64,000 nt of DNA from Azospirillum thermophilum (lineage in GTDB: Bacteria > Pseudomonadota > Alphaproteobacteria > Azospirillales > Azospirillaceae). The stretch is from contig NZ_CP029352.1 of NCBI RefSeq assembly GCF_003130795.1, positions 1,156,001 through 1,220,000 on the forward strand, read 5' to 3'. Positions 10,798-19,453 of the stretch are shown piece by piece (within the stretch, counting starts at the first letter, position 1; each line of letters opens with the position of its first letter). The notes under the pieces were generated by a model. The model was not told the origin of the DNA, made no database searches, and saw only the letters and a program-made list of their open reading frames with translations. A program made the translations under genes and the position numbers.

Positions 10798-10821
10798 GGC
10801 GACGCCGGGCGGCGCCAGCCA

Positions 10822-11625
10822 TCAGCGCCGCGCGCCGCCCAGCCGGTCGAGCCTCAGCCGGTGGCGGGCGTCGGTCAGCCGGCGCACCGCCCCCAGCGTG
10901 GCGGCGAGCACGCCGAGCCCGGTGGCGCCGCTGATCAGGAACATGATGAGGATCTGGTACTTCACCGCCTCCCCCGGGTCGGAGCCCGCGAGAATCTGGC
11001 CGGTCATCATGCCGGGCAGCGAGACGAGGCCGGTCACCGCCATCGCGTTGATCGTCGGCATCAGCCCGGTGCGCAGCGCGTGGCGCAGCAGGGGCTGCAT
11101 CGCCTCCCACCGGGTGCCGCCGAGCGCCAGCCGCGCCTCGATGGCCGCCCGCTCGCGCACCGCCGCGGCGGTCAGGGTGTTGAGGGCGAGGCTGACGCCG
11201 CTCAGCGCGTTGCCCAGCACCATGCCCAGCAGCGGGATGGCATAGCGGGCGTCCCACCAGGGGGCGGGGCGGATGGCGGTCAGCAGGGCGAGCAGCATGA
11301 CAAGGCTGGTCGCGCCGCCGATCGCCCCGGTGCCGAGCCCGTAGGACCAGCCGCCGGCCAGCCGCCGCTCCTGCCGCGCCAGCGCCTCGTGGCCGGCGAA
11401 CAGCACCATGACCAGCGCCGCCGCCAGCGTCAGCCAGGGCGACTGGAGCGCGAAGAGCTGCTTCAGCACCAGCCCGACGAGCGAGAGCTGCGCCACCATC
11501 CGCGCGGCGGCGAGGACCAGCGTGCGCTCCAGCCCCAGGCTGAGCGCCACCGACAGGCCGCCGTTGATCAGCAGGAGCAGCCCGGCGACGGCGAGGTCGC
11601 CGACGGTCAGCGGGATCGGCGGCAT
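10822..11625 (-). CDS. fetB: iron export ABC transporter permease FetB-type (UPF0014)
   Basis: A 267-residue integral membrane protein with about seven hydrophobic segments. The sequences ERTLVLAAARMVAQLSLVG, ALARQERRL, LGMVLGNALSGVSLALN and SLPGMMTGQILAGSDP are characteristic of the FetB/YbbM family. In E. coli FetAB protects against iron-linked oxidative stress by export; that role is inherited from the family. ATG 11625 lies one base after the fetA stop, so both form a two-gene operon. It converges on the hybrid kinase gene with a 24-bp gap. Confidence 0.85.
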   Translation of the reverse strand: MPPIPLTVGDLAVAGLLLLINGGLSVALSLGLERTLVLAAARMVAQLSLVGLVLKQLFALQSPWLTLAAALVMVLFAGHEALARQERRLAGGWSYGLGTGAIGGATSLVMLLALLTAIRPAPWWDARYAIPLLGMVLGNALSGVSLALNTLTAAAVRERAAIEARLALGGTRWEAMQPLLRHALRTGLMPTINAMAVTGLVSLPGMMTGQILAGSDPGEAVKYQILIMFLISGATGLGVLAATLGAVRRLTDARHRLRLDRLGGARR

Positions 11626-11626
11626 C

Positions 11627-12232
11627 TCAGGCGGCCTCCCGCACGGCGCCGTCCTCGACCAGCAGCCGCCGCGCGGCGAGCCGGTCGGCCTGCGCCGCCG
11701 CATGGGTGACGATCAGGATGGCGCAGCCGCGCCCCTGTTCGCGCCGCAACCGCGCCTCGACCAGCGCCGTCGCCTCCGGATCGAGGGCGGAGGTCGGCTC
11801 GTCGAGCAGCAGGACGCGGGGGTGCAGCAGCAGCGCCCGCACCAGCGCGATCCGCTGCCGCTCGCCGGTCGACAGGCGCAGCACCGGCCAGTCGAGCGCC
11901 GCGGCCGGCAGGCCGAGCTCTGAGAAGATCGGCACCGCCGCGGTGGGATCGGGGAAATGGCCGGCGACCGTCTCGCTCCACCAGCCGGATTCGGCCGCCA
12001 CATAGGTGACGCTGCGGCGCCAGCGCGGGGCCGGCATCGATTCCCGCGGCCGGCCGTCCAGCGCCACCTCCCCCGCCGCCGGGTCGAGGTCGGCGATGGC
12101 GCGCAGCAGGACCGACTTGCCGGCGCCCGACGGCCCCTGGACGGCGACGCAGGTCCCCGACGCCACGGCGAAGCTGGCCGGCTTCAGGACCCGGCTGGAC
12201 AGGTTGCGGACGGTGAGCATGGCAGGCGGCAC
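11627..12232 (-). CDS. fetA: ABC transporter ATP-binding protein, FetA-type
   Basis: A 201-residue ATPase, short like FetA/YbbL. Walker A is GPSGAGKS at 33-40, the signature is [16 protein letters not shown], and Walker B is [14 protein letters not shown] with a downstream H-loop (IVTHAA). Residue 1 is taken at ATG 12232; an internal ATG four codons on is also possible. It forms an operon with fetB one base downstream and should energise that permease. Divergent from the DHA2 efflux gene, with a 162-bp gap that must hold both promoters. Confidence 0.85.
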   Translation of the reverse strand: MPPAMLTVRNLSSRVLKPASFAVASGTCVAVQGPSGAGKSVLLRAIADLDPAAGEVALDGRPRESMPAPRWRRSVTYVAAESGWWSETVAGHFPDPTAAVPIFSELGLPAAALDWPVLRLSTGERQRIALVRALLLHPRVLLLDEPTSALDPEATALVEARLRREQGRGCAILIVTHAAAQADRLAARRLLVEDGAVREAA

Positions 12233-12394
12233 CCGGCGATACGGCTCTTGGCAGGACGGCGCATTCTAGCAGGCCCTCCAGGCGAAGCCTTGCGCGGAAC
12301 GCCGCGCCGGCTATGGTGGGGCCGCATTGCAGCACCGACCGCCGTCCACCAGTCACCGACCGCCAGTCACCGACCAGAGAAAAGACGCCGCGCG

Positions 12395-13936
12395 ATGACC
12401 GACAGCACCCCCGCCCCCGCTGCCTTCACCCACCGGGAGATCCTGAAGGTGTTTAGCGGCGTGGCGCTCGCCATGCTGATGGCCGCGATGGACCAGACCA
12501 TCGTGGCGACGGCCCTGCCCACCATGGCGGCCGACCTCGGCCGGCTGGAGGATCTGCCCTGGGTGGTCACCGCCTATATGCTGGCCTCCACCTCGACGAC
12601 GCCGATCTACGGCAAGCTGTCGGACCTCTACGGGCGCAAGCGGGTTCTGCAGGCGGCGATCCTGCTGTTCCTCGCCGGGTCGGCGCTGTGCGCCGTGGCG
12701 CAGACCATGACTCAGCTCATCCTCTTCCGCGGCGTGCAGGGGCTGGGCGGCGGCGGTCTGATGACGCTGGCCTTCACGGTGATCGGCGACGTGGTGGCCC
12801 CGCGCGAGCGCGGCCGCTACCAGGGCATGATCGGCGGCGTCTTCGCGCTGTCGAGCGTGGCCGGGCCGCTGCTGGGCGGCGTCTTCACCGAGATGCTGAG
12901 CTGGCACTGGATCTTCCTGATCAACATCCCCATCGGCATCGGCGCCTTCGCGATGACCAGCCGGGCGCTCGGCCGCCTGCCGGCGGGGCAGTCGCAGCCG
13001 ACCATCGACTATCTCGGCGCCGTGCTGCTGATGGGGGCGGTCACCAGCCTGCTGCTGGTGGTCACCCGCGGCGGCACCGCCCTGCCCTGGGACTCCCCGG
13101 CGATCCTCGGGCTGGCGGCGCTGGGCGTCGTGCTGCTGGCCGCCTTCCTCTGGCACGAGCGGCGCACCAGGGAGCCGATCCTGCCGCTGCACCTGTTCCG
13201 CCTGCCGATCGTCGCGGTCGCCAACCCGGTGGTGGCGGTGTCGGCCATGGTGCTGTTCGCCGGGATCGTCTTCCTGCCGCTGCACCTGCAGCTCGTGCTC
13301 GGCACCGGGGCGACCGCGTCGGGGATGCTGCTGCTGCCGATGGTGCTGGGCATGACCTTCGGGGCGGTCGGCGGCGGCCGTCTGATCGCCCGCAGCGGCA
13401 GGTACAAGATATTCCCCGTGGTGGGGCTCAGCCTGTCGGCGGTGATGTATCTGCTGCTGGGCCTGCTGCCGGGGGTGGCGGAGCATGCGCTGTGGTCGAC
13501 GCTGATCCTGGTCCCGCTGGGCATCGGGCTGGGACTGGTCATGCCGGTGATGACGGTCGCCGTGCAGAACGCGGTGGAGCGGCGGGACCTCGGGGCGGCG
13601 ACCGCCTCTGTCGGCTTCTTCCGCTCGCTCGGCGGGTCGGTCGGGGTGGCGGTGTTCGGCGCCGCCTTCAACATGGTGGTGTCGAGCGGCTTCAACGCGG
13701 CCGGGCTGCCGGGCATCAGCGGGCGCGACGTGCTCGACCACGGCATGGCGGCGCTGGACCATCTCCCGGCCGCCTCGCGCGCCACGGCGCTCGGCGTTCT
13801 GGAGCACGGCTTCGCCTCGCTGTTCCTGCTGGCCGCCGGTCTGGCCGTCGTCTCGCTGGTGATGACCCTGTTCCTGAAGGAAATCCCGCTGCGCTCCGCC
13901 CACGGCGCCAAGGCGGCGCCGACCGGGGCCGACTGA
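12395..13936 (+). CDS. MFS multidrug efflux transporter, DHA2 (EmrB/QacA) family
   Basis: A 513-residue proton-driven transporter with about 14 predicted membrane helices. It begins with the DHA2 hallmark MAAMDQTIVATALPTM and has WVVTAYMLA, GKLSDLYGRKRV (motif A), and a LLGGVFTEMLSWHWIFLIN stretch (motif C region). The open frame runs further upstream, but ATG 12395 is where transporter-like sequence starts. There is no adjacent EmrA-like adaptor or regulator, so the substrate is not predictable. It converges with the next gene; the two stops are only a few bases apart. Confidence 0.9.
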   Translation: MTDSTPAPAAFTHREILKVFSGVALAMLMAAMDQTIVATALPTMAADLGRLEDLPWVVTAYMLASTSTTPIYGKLSDLYGRKRVLQAAILLFLAGSALCAVAQTMTQLILFRGVQGLGGGGLMTLAFTVIGDVVAPRERGRYQGMIGGVFALSSVAGPLLGGVFTEMLSWHWIFLINIPIGIGAFAMTSRALGRLPAGQSQPTIDYLGAVLLMGAVTSLLLVVTRGGTALPWDSPAILGLAALGVVLLAAFLWHERRTREPILPLHLFRLPIVAVANPVVAVSAMVLFAGIVFLPLHLQLVLGTGATASGMLLLPMVLGMTFGAVGGGRLIARSGRYKIFPVVGLSLSAVMYLLLGLLPGVAEHALWSTLILVPLGIGLGLVMPVMTVAVQNAVERRDLGAATASVGFFRSLGGSVGVAVFGAAFNMVVSSGFNAAGLPGISGRDVLDHGMAALDHLPAASRATALGVLEHGFASLFLLAAGLAVVSLVMTLFLKEIPLRSAHGAKAAPTGAD

Positions 13937-13942
13937 ACACGG

Positions 13943-15046
13943 TCAGCCCTTCCCCTCCGGCTCGGCGGGGAAGCGGCGCTCCTCGCCCAGCTTGTCCTCG
14001 ATGTAGAGCAGGTTGACGAGGACCAGCGCCACCACCGCCATCGGCGTCGCCAGGAACATGCCGAGCAGGCCGAACAGCACCCCGCCGGCGGCGATGGCCC
14101 CGATGGTGATCACCGGCGGCAGGTCGACCACCCGCTTCTGCAGCAGCGGGGTGATGATGTTGCCCTCCAACTGCTGCACCACGAGGTAGAGCCCGGCGAC
14201 CCAGATCGCGAGCTCCGGCGACTGGGCGAAGGCGATCATCACCGCCGGCACGGCGGCCAGGAACGGGCCGACCAGCGGCATGAACTCCAGCAGGCCGGCC
14301 AGCACGCCGAGCGCCGGCGCGGTCGGGACGCCGAGCGCGAGCAGGCCGGCGGTGGTCAGCACCCCGACCGCGGCCATGGCGGCGAACTGGCCGAGCAGCC
14401 ACTTCCACAGCGACTCGCCGGCCACGTCCAGGATCTCGTTGGCGCGGTCATGGCCGCGCCGCGGCACCAGCAGCACCACGCCGCGCCGGTAGACTCCGGG
14501 CGAGGCCGCGAGATAGACGGCGGCGAAGATCACCACCACCGCGTCGCCGATGAAGAAGGCGACGCCGGAGGCGACGGTCTGCAGGCGGCTGAACACCGAC
14601 CAGTCCTTCGCCTGCTCCATCACCCGGTCATGCACCGCCGGGGGAAGCTGGCCGAAGGCGCGGGTGATCTGCTCGCTGAACTGGCTGGCCTGGGCGGCGA
14701 CCGACTGGCCGAGCAGCCAGGAGCCGCCGACCGCCAGCGCCAGCAGGGCAAGCAGCACGGCCGACAACGCCAGCCCCTGCGACAGGCCGGTGAAGCGGCG
14801 GACGAAACCGGCGAGCCGCTGCAGCAGGATGGCGAACAGCACCCCGGTGAAGATCAGCAGCAGCGCGTCGGCGACACGCCAGACGAACAGGGCCAGCGCC
14901 GCGACCCCGACCGCGATCAGCACCTTCCAGGTGAACAGCGTCAGCTCCCCCTGGACGAGGCGGCGGCCCTGCTCGGCCCGGGGGTCGCCCTCCGGCGCCT
15001 GATCCAGCCGCGCCGCCGCCTCGGCCGCCGTGCGCGTGGTCTCCAT
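13943..15046 (-). CDS. AI-2E family transporter (PerM/YdgG-type permease)
   Basis: A 367-residue membrane protein. Hydrophobic segments flank a soluble amphipathic insertion (about 105-160), then a C-terminal block with FMPLVGPFLAAVPAV and LEGNIITPLLQKRVVDLPP, the family signatures. ATG 15046 is preceded by a strong GAGGAGGG ribosome site, which decides the start against an upstream in-frame ATG at 15190. Members are called AI-2 exporters from E. coli TqsA, but other members are sodium/proton antiporters, so the substrate is left open. Confidence 0.88.
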   Translation of the reverse strand: METTRTAAEAAARLDQAPEGDPRAEQGRRLVQGELTLFTWKVLIAVGVAALALFVWRVADALLLIFTGVLFAILLQRLAGFVRRFTGLSQGLALSAVLLALLALAVGGSWLLGQSVAAQASQFSEQITRAFGQLPPAVHDRVMEQAKDWSVFSRLQTVASGVAFFIGDAVVVIFAAVYLAASPGVYRRGVVLLVPRRGHDRANEILDVAGESLWKWLLGQFAAMAAVGVLTTAGLLALGVPTAPALGVLAGLLEFMPLVGPFLAAVPAVMIAFAQSPELAIWVAGLYLVVQQLEGNIITPLLQKRVVDLPPVITIGAIAAGGVLFGLLGMFLATPMAVVALVLVNLLYIEDKLGEERRFPAEPEGKG

Positions 15047-15120
15047 TGCCTGCCCTCCTCGACCGCAACCGCAAAGGTAACGGTCGAAAAGCGCAAGGGT
15101 TGCGCAGGAGCGGTCCTCAT

Positions 15121-15248
15121 CCGTCCGTACTAAGACGGATATCGGGATGTGCGCGACCCCAACGGCACCCCATATCCAGCGGGACGCCAAGGAGTCATTC
15201 TCGCTGATGTCACCTTAGAAGCCCGCTACCCCGGCGGGCTTTCTTTTT
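15121..15248 (+). ncRNA. candidate structured small RNA with intrinsic terminator
   Basis: A gene-free stretch that folds into successive hairpins on the plus strand: CCGTC/GACGG (15121-15138), GGATAT-c-GGG / CCC-c-ATATCC (15137-15177), AGCG..GAC / GTC..CGCT, then a perfect terminator (AAGCCCGC, 7-nt loop, GCGGGCTT, T-rich tail) at 15219-15248. No plus-strand protein gene ends nearby to need that terminator, since the flanking genes read leftward. No clear promoter is seen, and I do not recognise an RNA family. A very short ORF lies inside but has no ribosome site. Confidence 0.35.
15219..15248 (+). terminator. intrinsic terminator, rightward
   Basis: Eight-base-pair stem AAGCCCGC / GCGGGCTT with loop TACCCCG, followed by TTTCTTTTT on the plus strand. 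The T run is only on this strand, so it does not serve the leftward modA gene. Confidence 0.8.
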
Positions 15249-15285
15249 GGCCCGGCCTCCCGTCGTCGGACGCCCCGTCGGCCGG

Positions 15286-16104
15286 TCATCGGGCCGGCGG
15301 CTGGAAGCCGTGGCGCCGCAGGATCTCCTGGCCGGCCGGGGCCAGCAGATACTCGACGAAGGACTGCCCGCGCGCCGTGTCGCCGCGCGTCAGCACCGCC
15401 ACGCCGTAGTCCGCCCCGACGGCCAGCGGCTCCGGCACCGCGACGATCTTCAGGGACGCGACCTCCTGCTGCGCCAGGCGGGCGTTGGTGCAATAGGTCA
15501 GGATCAGGTCCGCGGCGTCCTGCTGCATCAGCCATGCGTAGGTGTTGCGTCCCTCCGGCGCCTGCGGAGCCTGCGGCCCGCCGGTGACCTTCAGCGCCTT
15601 CGCCTCCAGCGCCGCGGTGCTGCCCGGCCGCAGCGCCTCCGCCTTGCCGAACAGCGCCCAGGCGTAGTCGCCGGCCGGGTCGTTCTTCGGAGTCGAGGTG
15701 CCGACCCGCACCCCCGGATCCAGCATCCGGTCGAGCAGCGTGCCGGAGGTGACGTCCAGGCCGCCCTTCGCGAGCGCGCACAGGCTGTTGCGCGCGAAGG
15801 ACCGCACCGGCCCGGCGACGCCCGCCCGGCTCAGCGCCTGGGGATGGTCCATGTTGGCGGAGGCGAAGACGTCCGCCGCCTCGCCGGTCTCCAGCCGCTC
15901 CTTCAGAAGGCCGGAGGCGCCGAAGGTTCCGGCGACCGGCACGCCCGTCGCCGCCTCGTAGGATCTGGCGATCTCGGTCAGGACCGCCCGCAGGCTTCCG
16001 GCGGCATGGATCCGCACGGGGTCGGCGGCAGCGGCCGGCAAGGCGGCCAGGGCGGGCAGGATGGCGGTGGCCGCGAGCAGGGCGCGGCGGGTGCGGGACG
16101 GCAT
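15286..16104 (-). CDS. modA: molybdate-type ABC transporter substrate-binding protein
   Basis: A 272-residue periplasmic binding protein with a signal peptide (about 1-27, ending PAAAA). The mature protein has the ModA-type AAGSLR oxyanion segment, VPVAGTFGASGLLKERLE, DVFASANMDHP and a C-terminal SFVEYLLAPAGQEILRRHGF. It probably binds molybdate or tungstate for import. No modB or modC adjoins, so the permease must be encoded elsewhere. A ModE-like palindrome lies 16 bp upstream of the start, matching control by molybdate. It fits the nearby molybdenum-dependent formate dehydrogenase. Confidence 0.85.
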   Translation of the reverse strand: MPSRTRRALLAATAILPALAALPAAAADPVRIHAAGSLRAVLTEIARSYEAATGVPVAGTFGASGLLKERLETGEAADVFASANMDHPQALSRAGVAGPVRSFARNSLCALAKGGLDVTSGTLLDRMLDPGVRVGTSTPKNDPAGDYAWALFGKAEALRPGSTAALEAKALKVTGGPQAPQAPEGRNTYAWLMQQDAADLILTYCTNARLAQQEVASLKIVAVPEPLAVGADYGVAVLTRGDTARGQSFVEYLLAPAGQEILRRHGFQPPAR

Positions 16105-16119
16105 GATCGGTCCCTCCTC

Positions 16120-16147
16120 TTCGTTATGATCATTACATCATAGCGAA
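16120..16147 (-). promoter_or_regulatory. ModE-like Mo-box upstream of modA
   Basis: Inverted repeat TTCGTTATGAT-N6-ATCATAGCGAA, 10 of 11 positions symmetric. Known Mo-boxes have two arms of the form ATCGYTATATA separated by 6-7 bp; arm length, spacing and the CGTTAT core agree here. It lies between modA and the small gene at 16167, placed to control modA. Confidence 0.65.
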
Positions 16148-16166
16148 GCGGGGACGGCTGTCACCT

Positions 16167-16307
16167 CTACCAGGTCGGGAACATGGTGATGAGCAGGACG
16201 ATGGCCGCGAAGGCCGCGAGAATCCACCACATGACGCCTCTGCCGAGCCCGCGGGAGGTGCCGGCGCGGGGGATGTTGCTGCCAACCTTGTTCGACTCGT
16301 TCGCCAT
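16167..16307 (-). CDS. small single-pass membrane protein, 46 residues
   Basis: An ATG-to-TAG frame encodes a Gly/Ser/Arg-rich N-terminus (about 25 residues) and then one membrane helix, WWILAAFAAIVLLITMF, ending PTW. A GAAGG ribosome-like site lies 8 bp before the ATG. Charge distribution and a clean hydrophobic helix argue for a real gene. It lies upstream of modA in the same direction, but the Mo-box separates them. I do not recognise a family; small membrane proteins of this shape often modulate larger membrane complexes, but no partner can be named. Confidence 0.55.
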   Translation of the reverse strand: MANESNKVGSNIPRAGTSRGLGRGVMWWILAAFAAIVLLITMFPTW

Positions 16308-16458
16308 CGACGGGGCCTTCGATTGTCTGTCGTTCCCGTTCCAACAGTCCGGTCAAGCCGGAGTTTCACGAAGGACGGACGAAAGCACGGGGCGCGGCGC
16401 GCCGTTTCGCCCCGTCCGGCTGTTGCCAGGGGATCAGTCCGCAGCGAACCGGTCGCCC

Positions 16459-18159
16459 ATGGTCCAGCTTCCGCACAATCGGGAACTCCACGTCGAACGG
16501 CCGCAGCCGGCCTCCCGCCTGCAGGGGCTGGTCCGCTACGGCACGGGCCTGCTGATCCTGGCGCTGCTCGGGGGCGCCCTGCTGATCCTCGACCGCTGGC
16601 TGGAGCAGACGAGCATCGCCGACATCCGGCAGGCGATCGGGCGGATCGACCGGGAGCAACTGCTGCTGGCGGCGGGGACCGCGGCGGTCAGCTACTGGCT
16701 GCTGACCCTCTACGACGTCCTGGCTCTGCGCCACCTGCGCCGGTCGCTGCCCTACCGCTGGGTCGCCTTCACCGCCTTCACCAGCTATGCCTTCAGCCAC
16801 AGCCTGGGCTTCGCCAGCATCATCGGCGCCACCGTCCGCTACCGGCTCTACGCCCCGCGCGGCCTGGGCGCCCTCGACGTCGCCCAGATCACGCTGTTCG
16901 TCGTCACCACCTTCATGCTGGGGCTGGCGACGGTGCTGCCGGTGGTGATGCTGATCGATCCCGGGGCGCTGAAGGCGCTGCACGTCCCGCCGGAAAGCGC
17001 CACCCTGCTCGGCCTCTCGGCGCTCGGGTTGCTGGTCGCCTACGCGCTGGCGGGCTTCTGGCTGCGGCGGCCCCTGCGCCTCTTCGGCTACGACATCGCC
17101 TTTCCCCGCCCGCCGATCGCGACGGGGCAGCTCCTGCTCGGGCTGTGCGACCTGTCGCTGGCCTCGGCCGTCCTCTACCTCTGCCTGCCGGCGACGGAGG
17201 CGGTGAGCTACATGGACGTGGTGGTGGCCTTCGGCCTGGCGCTGGTCGCCGGCATCATCAGCCATGTGCCGGGCGGGCTCGGCGTGTTCGACGCCATCGT
17301 CCTGGTCAGCCTGACGCCGGAGATGGCAGGCAACGACGTCATGGCCGGGCTGCTGGTCTTCCGCCTGATCTACTACCTCGCCCCGCTGATCCTCGCCGGG
17401 CTGATGTTCGGCGTGCTGGAGGCCTTCCAGGCGCGCCACCGCATCTCCAGCGCGTCGCGCGGCCTGTCCGCGGCGATCAGTCCGGCGGTTCCCCTGGTCC
17501 TGGCGGCCTGCACCTTCATCACCGGCGCCTTCCTGCTGTTCTCCCGCGCCACGCCGGAGGAGACGCTGCCGGCGCCCTTCGACGCGGCGGCGCTGCCGCT
17601 GGTCGAGATGTCCCACTTCACCGGCAGCATCGTCGGCGTGCTGCTGATCCTGCTGGCCCACGCGATCCAGCGCCGGCTGCATGCGGCCTGGGTGCTGTCG
17701 CTGGTGCTGCTGGCGATGGGCACGGCGGCCTCGCTGCTGAAGGGAGGAGACTGGCAGGAGGCCATCGTGCCAGCGCTGATCTTCCTCGCCCTGCTGCCGG
17801 CGCGCGGCGAGTTCCACCGGCGCGGCGCCATCCTGCACCACCCGCTGCCGTCCAGCTGGTTCGTCGCGACCGGCGTGGCGCTGGCCAGCGCCTTCTGGCT
17901 GGGGCTGTTCTCGTACAAGCGGGTCGCCTTCAGCGACGACCTCTGGTGGCACTTCGCCCTGCATGGCGACGCCTCGCGCTTCCTGCGCGCCTCGGTCGCC
18001 GTGGGCGTGATCGCGCTGGCTGCGGCGGTGGTGCATCTGGTCGCGGCGGCCTCGCGCCTGCGCCAGCAGGAGCCGGCGGCCGGGAGGCATCCCAGGAAGG
18101 AGCGGTTCGTGGTGGAGCAGCCGCCGAGGCCCGGCGCCCGGACGCGCAGACGCGCCTGA
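16459..18159 (+). CDS. MprF-like lysylphosphatidylglycerol flippase domain protein, lacking the synthase domain
   Basis: A 566-residue polytopic protein matching the membrane part of MprF. It has the UPF0104 flippase domain (SYAFSHSLGFASIIGATVRYR, ISHVPGGLGVFDAIVL) and then the second membrane block (LGLFSYKRVAFSDDLWWHFALHG) that in MprF precedes the cytosolic aminoacyl-phosphatidylglycerol synthase. It stops there with a basic tail, and the next gene starts 22 bp on from the opposite strand, so the synthase domain is absent. Start ATG 16459 was chosen where helical sequence begins. Likely a lipid flippase or defence-related membrane protein; lysinylation is not expected. Confidence 0.82.
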   Translation: MVQLPHNRELHVERPQPASRLQGLVRYGTGLLILALLGGALLILDRWLEQTSIADIRQAIGRIDREQLLLAAGTAAVSYWLLTLYDVLALRHLRRSLPYRWVAFTAFTSYAFSHSLGFASIIGATVRYRLYAPRGLGALDVAQITLFVVTTFMLGLATVLPVVMLIDPGALKALHVPPESATLLGLSALGLLVAYALAGFWLRRPLRLFGYDIAFPRPPIATGQLLLGLCDLSLASAVLYLCLPATEAVSYMDVVVAFGLALVAGIISHVPGGLGVFDAIVLVSLTPEMAGNDVMAGLLVFRLIYYLAPLILAGLMFGVLEAFQARHRISSASRGLSAAISPAVPLVLAACTFITGAFLLFSRATPEETLPAPFDAAALPLVEMSHFTGSIVGVLLILLAHAIQRRLHAAWVLSLVLLAMGTAASLLKGGDWQEAIVPALIFLALLPARGEFHRRGAILHHPLPSSWFVATGVALASAFWLGLFSYKRVAFSDDLWWHFALHGDASRFLRASVAVGVIALAAAVVHLVAAASRLRQQEPAAGRHPRKERFVVEQPPRPGARTRRRA

Positions 18160-18181
18160 CGGGCCGGGGTCCGGCCGCCGG

Positions 18182-19081
18182 TCAGGCCATCGTCGCGAGG
18201 TCCGGGGCGAGGCGCCGGGCGTCGGTGATCAGCGCCGCGGTCAGCGGCGGCTGCGGGTCGCGCCGCGCCACCACCAGGCCGATGAGGGTCGAGACCTCCG
18301 GCGCCACGATGGGGATAGCGCGGATGGTCGGCGGCAGCATCAGCGAATCGGCCATGATCCGCGGCATGATGGTGGACCACATGCCGGTGCACAGGTGGTT
18401 CGACAGCACGACGATGGAGTTCGACTCGAGCATCGGCTCGGCGCGCACTCCGGCCTCCGAGAACGCCCGGTCGATGATCCGCCGGTTCTGCATGTTGGAG
18501 TTCAGCAGGCAGAGCGGCAGGCTCCCCGCCTCTTCCCAGGTGACGGTGTCGCGTGCGCCAAGCGGACCCTCGGCCGAGGTGATCAGGTGGTAGCGCTCGC
18601 GGTAGAGCGGCACCTCGTCGACATTGCCGACCGGCTCGTTGTCGAGATAGGTGATCCCCGCCTCGGCCTCCAGATTCTCGATCCGCGACAGGATCTCGGT
18701 GGAGCTGTGCGAGGAGATGATGATCTTGATGCCGGGATGCAGCGACCAGAAGGTCGAGGTCAGCCGCTGCACCAGCGGCAGCGCGGTCGGCACCACGGCC
18801 AGCCGCAGCGTCCCCGTCAGGCCGCACTTCATCGTCTCGACGTCGGCGCGCATCGCCTTGAAGTCGCCGACGATCCGGCGCGCCCACTCCAGCACCCGCT
18901 CCCCCTCGGCGGTGAAGCCGATGAAGCGCGCGCCGCGGTCGACCAGCGGCACGCCGAGCGTCGCCTCGAGCTGCTTGATCGCCGCCGACAGGTTGGGCTG
19001 CGACACCCCGCAGACCTGCGCCGCCCGCCCGAAATGCTTCTCGGTCGCGAGCGCGATCAGAAATTCCAGCTTCTCCTGCAT
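18182..19081 (-). CDS. LysR family transcriptional regulator next to the formate hydrogenlyase island
   Basis: A 299-residue regulator with an N-terminal winged helix-turn-helix (AAQVCGVSQPNLSAAIKQLEATLG, about 18-41, shown by QPNLSAAIKQLE) and a two-lobed effector-binding domain. It follows hypA in the same direction after 372 bp. LysR regulators of this kind occur beside formate dehydrogenase operons in other proteobacteria. Since no FhlA-type activator is present, and a T-N11-A palindrome lies in the hydN-hyfA control region, it is the best local candidate regulator. That link, and formate as effector, are inference. Confidence 0.88.
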   Translation of the reverse strand: MQEKLEFLIALATEKHFGRAAQVCGVSQPNLSAAIKQLEATLGVPLVDRGARFIGFTAEGERVLEWARRIVGDFKAMRADVETMKCGLTGTLRLAVVPTALPLVQRLTSTFWSLHPGIKIIISSHSSTEILSRIENLEAEAGITYLDNEPVGNVDEVPLYRERYHLITSAEGPLGARDTVTWEEAGSLPLCLLNSNMQNRRIIDRAFSEAGVRAEPMLESNSIVVLSNHLCTGMWSTIMPRIMADSLMLPPTIRAIPIVAPEVSTLIGLVVARRDPQPPLTAALITDARRLAPDLATMA

Positions 19082-19453
19082 GCCGGGGTTCCTCCCGCCT
19101 CACCAGACCATGTCAGCGGACGCGGCGGCCCATCGCCGGCAAGGCTGGGGACCCGCGGCCGGTACGGGCAAGACCCGGGTCCCGGCCGTCGGGCCGCGAC
19201 CAGCCGCCGATGATGACCATTGTATGCCGTCGCGTGGATGTGACCTTCGGTCGCCCACCCGCGCCACAGCCGCGTCCGTCACGGGACCTCCGGACCCGCG
19301 CAAGACGTTTTCTGTCTTTGTCTCGGCAACATCATTGATCCGGATCATACTTTTATTCCCTGGCGTCCAGGACGGGGCGGGGAAGCGTCAAAGCGCCGCA
19401 TCCTTCGCAGGCCAACGGTCCGTGGCGGGGGCCGGGGCCGGACGCGCCGCCGG
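19082..19453. other. intergenic region between hypA and the LysR gene
   Basis: No convincing gene in 372 bp. It contains an AT-richer stretch near 19308-19360 with the palindrome GATCCGGATC (19337-19346) and should carry the leftward promoter of the LysR gene. No clear intrinsic terminator after hypA was found. Confidence 0.5.
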
